From contig JAPYOS010000008.1 in the NCBI GenBank assembly GCA_029938085.1, positions 62,001 through 126,000 on the forward strand: a DNA stretch of 64,000 nucleotides, in the 5' to 3' direction. Made by a program: the position numbers and the translations under genes. The notes beneath the pieces are model-generated. The model was not told the origin of the DNA and ran no database searches. It saw nothing but the letters and a program-made list of their open reading frames with translations. Source of the stretch: Oceanospirillaceae bacterium (lineage in GTDB: Bacteria > Pseudomonadota > Gammaproteobacteria > Pseudomonadales > Balneatricaceae). This document shows, one piece after another, positions 62,915 through 64,000 of this stretch (positions are counted from its first letter, which is position 1; each line of letters opens with the position of its first letter).

Positions 62915-64000
62915 ATGTCTCACGCCTCTTTGAGCTCAGACGGGCTCGTTGTGAGTCTCACCGTCGCCAACAAAACCATGCGTTTTCATGCCATTTGGCT
63001 GCGCGACAACGCCTTAGATGCTGCTACAAAAAGCAGCACTAATGGCCAACGTTTAATCGCCTTAAGAGACATAGACGTCACCACTTACATTAGCCACGCC
63101 CAAGTGCTGGCCGAGGTGTTGCAAGTCACCTTTATGCCTGAGCAAAAGACCGTAACCTTTCCACTGGATTGGCTAGCAGCCCATGCCTATGACAAACCAC
63201 AAGCTAGCACCAAAGGTTGGCACCCCGCTAGTCAAAGCCTGTGGAATCACAACCTGATGGACCAATTACCACAAGCCGACTTTGAAGCAGTATCAAACTC
63301 CCCACAGGCCTTGCAGGCATGGCTTGCGGGCATTGCTCGTTTTGGTTTTGCCAAGCTCAATGCTGGCCCTGTAAAAGCAGGCGCTTTAACCCAAGTGGTG
63401 GATTTATTTGGCCACCTGCGTGAAACCAACTACGGCCGTATTTTTGAAGTGCGGGTTGAAGAAAAACCCACTAACTTAGCCTATACCGGCTTAGCCTTGC
63501 AGGCCCACACAGACAACCCCTACCGCAACCCCGTGCCCACCATGCAAGTGCTCTATTGCCTTGAAAGCTCAGCACCCGGTGGTGACAATGTGTTGGTGGA
63601 TGGTTTTAACGCAGCCAGGCAACTACAACAAGAAAACCCCCACGGTTTTGATTTATTGAGCCGATATTGTGCGCGTTTTGAGTATGCTGGCGAAGCGGAC
63701 GTGTGCTTGCAGTCTAAGCGCCCCATGATTGAACTGGCGCCCGACGGCCAGCTACAAGGCATCCGTTTTAACAATCGCTCTGCGGCCCCTTTTACCGACA
63801 TTCCGTTTGAGCATATGGCAGACTATTATGCAGCGTATCGGCAACTGGGCGAAATTATAGATAAGCCGACCTCAGAAGTGGGTTTTAGGCTTAATCCAGG
63901 CGACTGCTTTGTAATTGATAATACCCGCGTATTGCATGCTCGAAAGGCATTTTCTGGGGCAGGCACACGCTGGTTACAGGGTTGTTATGCCGACATGGAT
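62915..64000 (+). CDS. Gamma-butyrobetaine-dioxygenase-like protein (cut by window end)
   Basis: 362 codons open to the last base, no stop reached. The family length is about 380-390, so about 25 residues are missing. N-terminal DUF971-type domain (about 1-90) begins WLRDNALDAATKSS, in place of the usual zinc-binding cysteines. The TauD/TfdA domain carries His198 and Asp200 (AHTDNP) and His341 (VLHAR), with Arg352 in TRWLQG for 2-oxoglutarate. It is an iron/2-oxoglutarate hydroxylase of a trimethylammonium or similar amine substrate. AGGG precedes the ATG by eight bases. Confidence 0.87.
   Translation, partial: MSHASLSSDGLVVSLTVANKTMRFHAIWLRDNALDAATKSSTNGQRLIALRDIDVTTYISHAQVLAEVLQVTFMPEQKTVTFPLDWLAAHAYDKPQASTKGWHPASQSLWNHNLMDQLPQADFEAVSNSPQALQAWLAGIARFGFAKLNAGPVKAGALTQVVDLFGHLRETNYGRIFEVRVEEKPTNLAYTGLALQAHTDNPYRNPVPTMQVLYCLESSAPGGDNVLVDGFNAARQLQQENPHGFDLLSRYCARFEYAGEADVCLQSKRPMIELAPDGQLQGIRFNNRSAAPFTDIPFEHMADYYAAYRQLGEIIDKPTSEVGFRLNPGDCFVIDNTRVLHARKAFSGAGTRWLQGCYADMD

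Overview
The window is a 64-kb chromosomal stretch, about 47% GC by eye, from a gammaproteobacterium, probably marine or environmental. That placement rests on rfaH, rdgC, astA, a MnmC-type tRNA enzyme, a groES-groEL pair behind an RpoH-type promoter with fxsA next to it, and a complete phenylacetyl-CoA epoxidase operon. I see no rRNA gene, intact tRNA, CRISPR array, prophage or complete insertion sequence. Several relics are present: a tRNA-Asn 3' half, a broken Rpn/DUF4351 nuclease gene, a metallophosphoesterase remnant, a flagellin tail and a nudix-like N-terminus.

1-10.3 kb: the end of an acyl-CoA dehydrogenase, a zinc alcohol dehydrogenase, two divergent exported metallo-beta-lactamase-fold proteins with eroded metal motifs, and a tightly coupled leftward purine operon xdhA-xdhB-xdhC-guaD (guanine to xanthine to urate). 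10.4-17.9 kb: a RutR-like TetR regulator, then a rightward catabolic operon: luciferase-type flavin monooxygenase, DUF1185 protein, alpha/beta hydrolase, two aldehyde dehydrogenases, a carboxymuconolactone decarboxylase-type protein and a GntR/FCD regulator. A palindrome sits at the head of this operon and another before its fifth gene. The gene set resembles oxidative opening of an N-containing ring or amide and draining of the products to succinate. The substrate is unknown, and this is the best candidate for an undescribed pathway here.

18-31 kb: LemA/TPM membrane genes, a DUF971 protein, an MnmC enzyme whose methyltransferase half is eroded, an exported cyclophilin, yciI-yciB, a proline racemase/hydroxyproline epimerase with a thioesterase, a DUF2157/GDYXXLXY pair, a DMT transporter and an ABC-2 export system. 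31-43.8 kb: groEL-groES, fxsA, an alkyltransferase-like protein, another DMT transporter, trhO, an MFS carrier, yajQ, panE, a lone astA, a thiamine-diphosphate enzyme, a GlcG-like protein and an M20 amidohydrolase.

43.8-48.3 kb is a scarred zone: extragenic repeats, hairpins, the broken Rpn gene and the tRNA-Asn relic, followed by rdgC, rfaH, a YciO-type protein and the flagellin-tail mini-ORF. 48.4-59.1 kb holds the phenylacetate catabolon paaX, paaY and paaGIKABCDEZ, with a Phd/PIN toxin-antitoxin pair between paaX and paaY. Two matching GATACA/TGTATC inverted repeats are candidate PaaX operators. paaF, paaH and paaJ are not present. 59.2-64 kb: a coniferyl-type aldehyde dehydrogenase, an FAD amine oxidase, a GcvA-like LysR regulator and a gamma-butyrobetaine-dioxygenase-like protein that runs off the end. 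Overall this is a catabolic neighbourhood: purines, aromatics by the CoA route, amines and amino acids, and one orphan flavin-dependent pathway.
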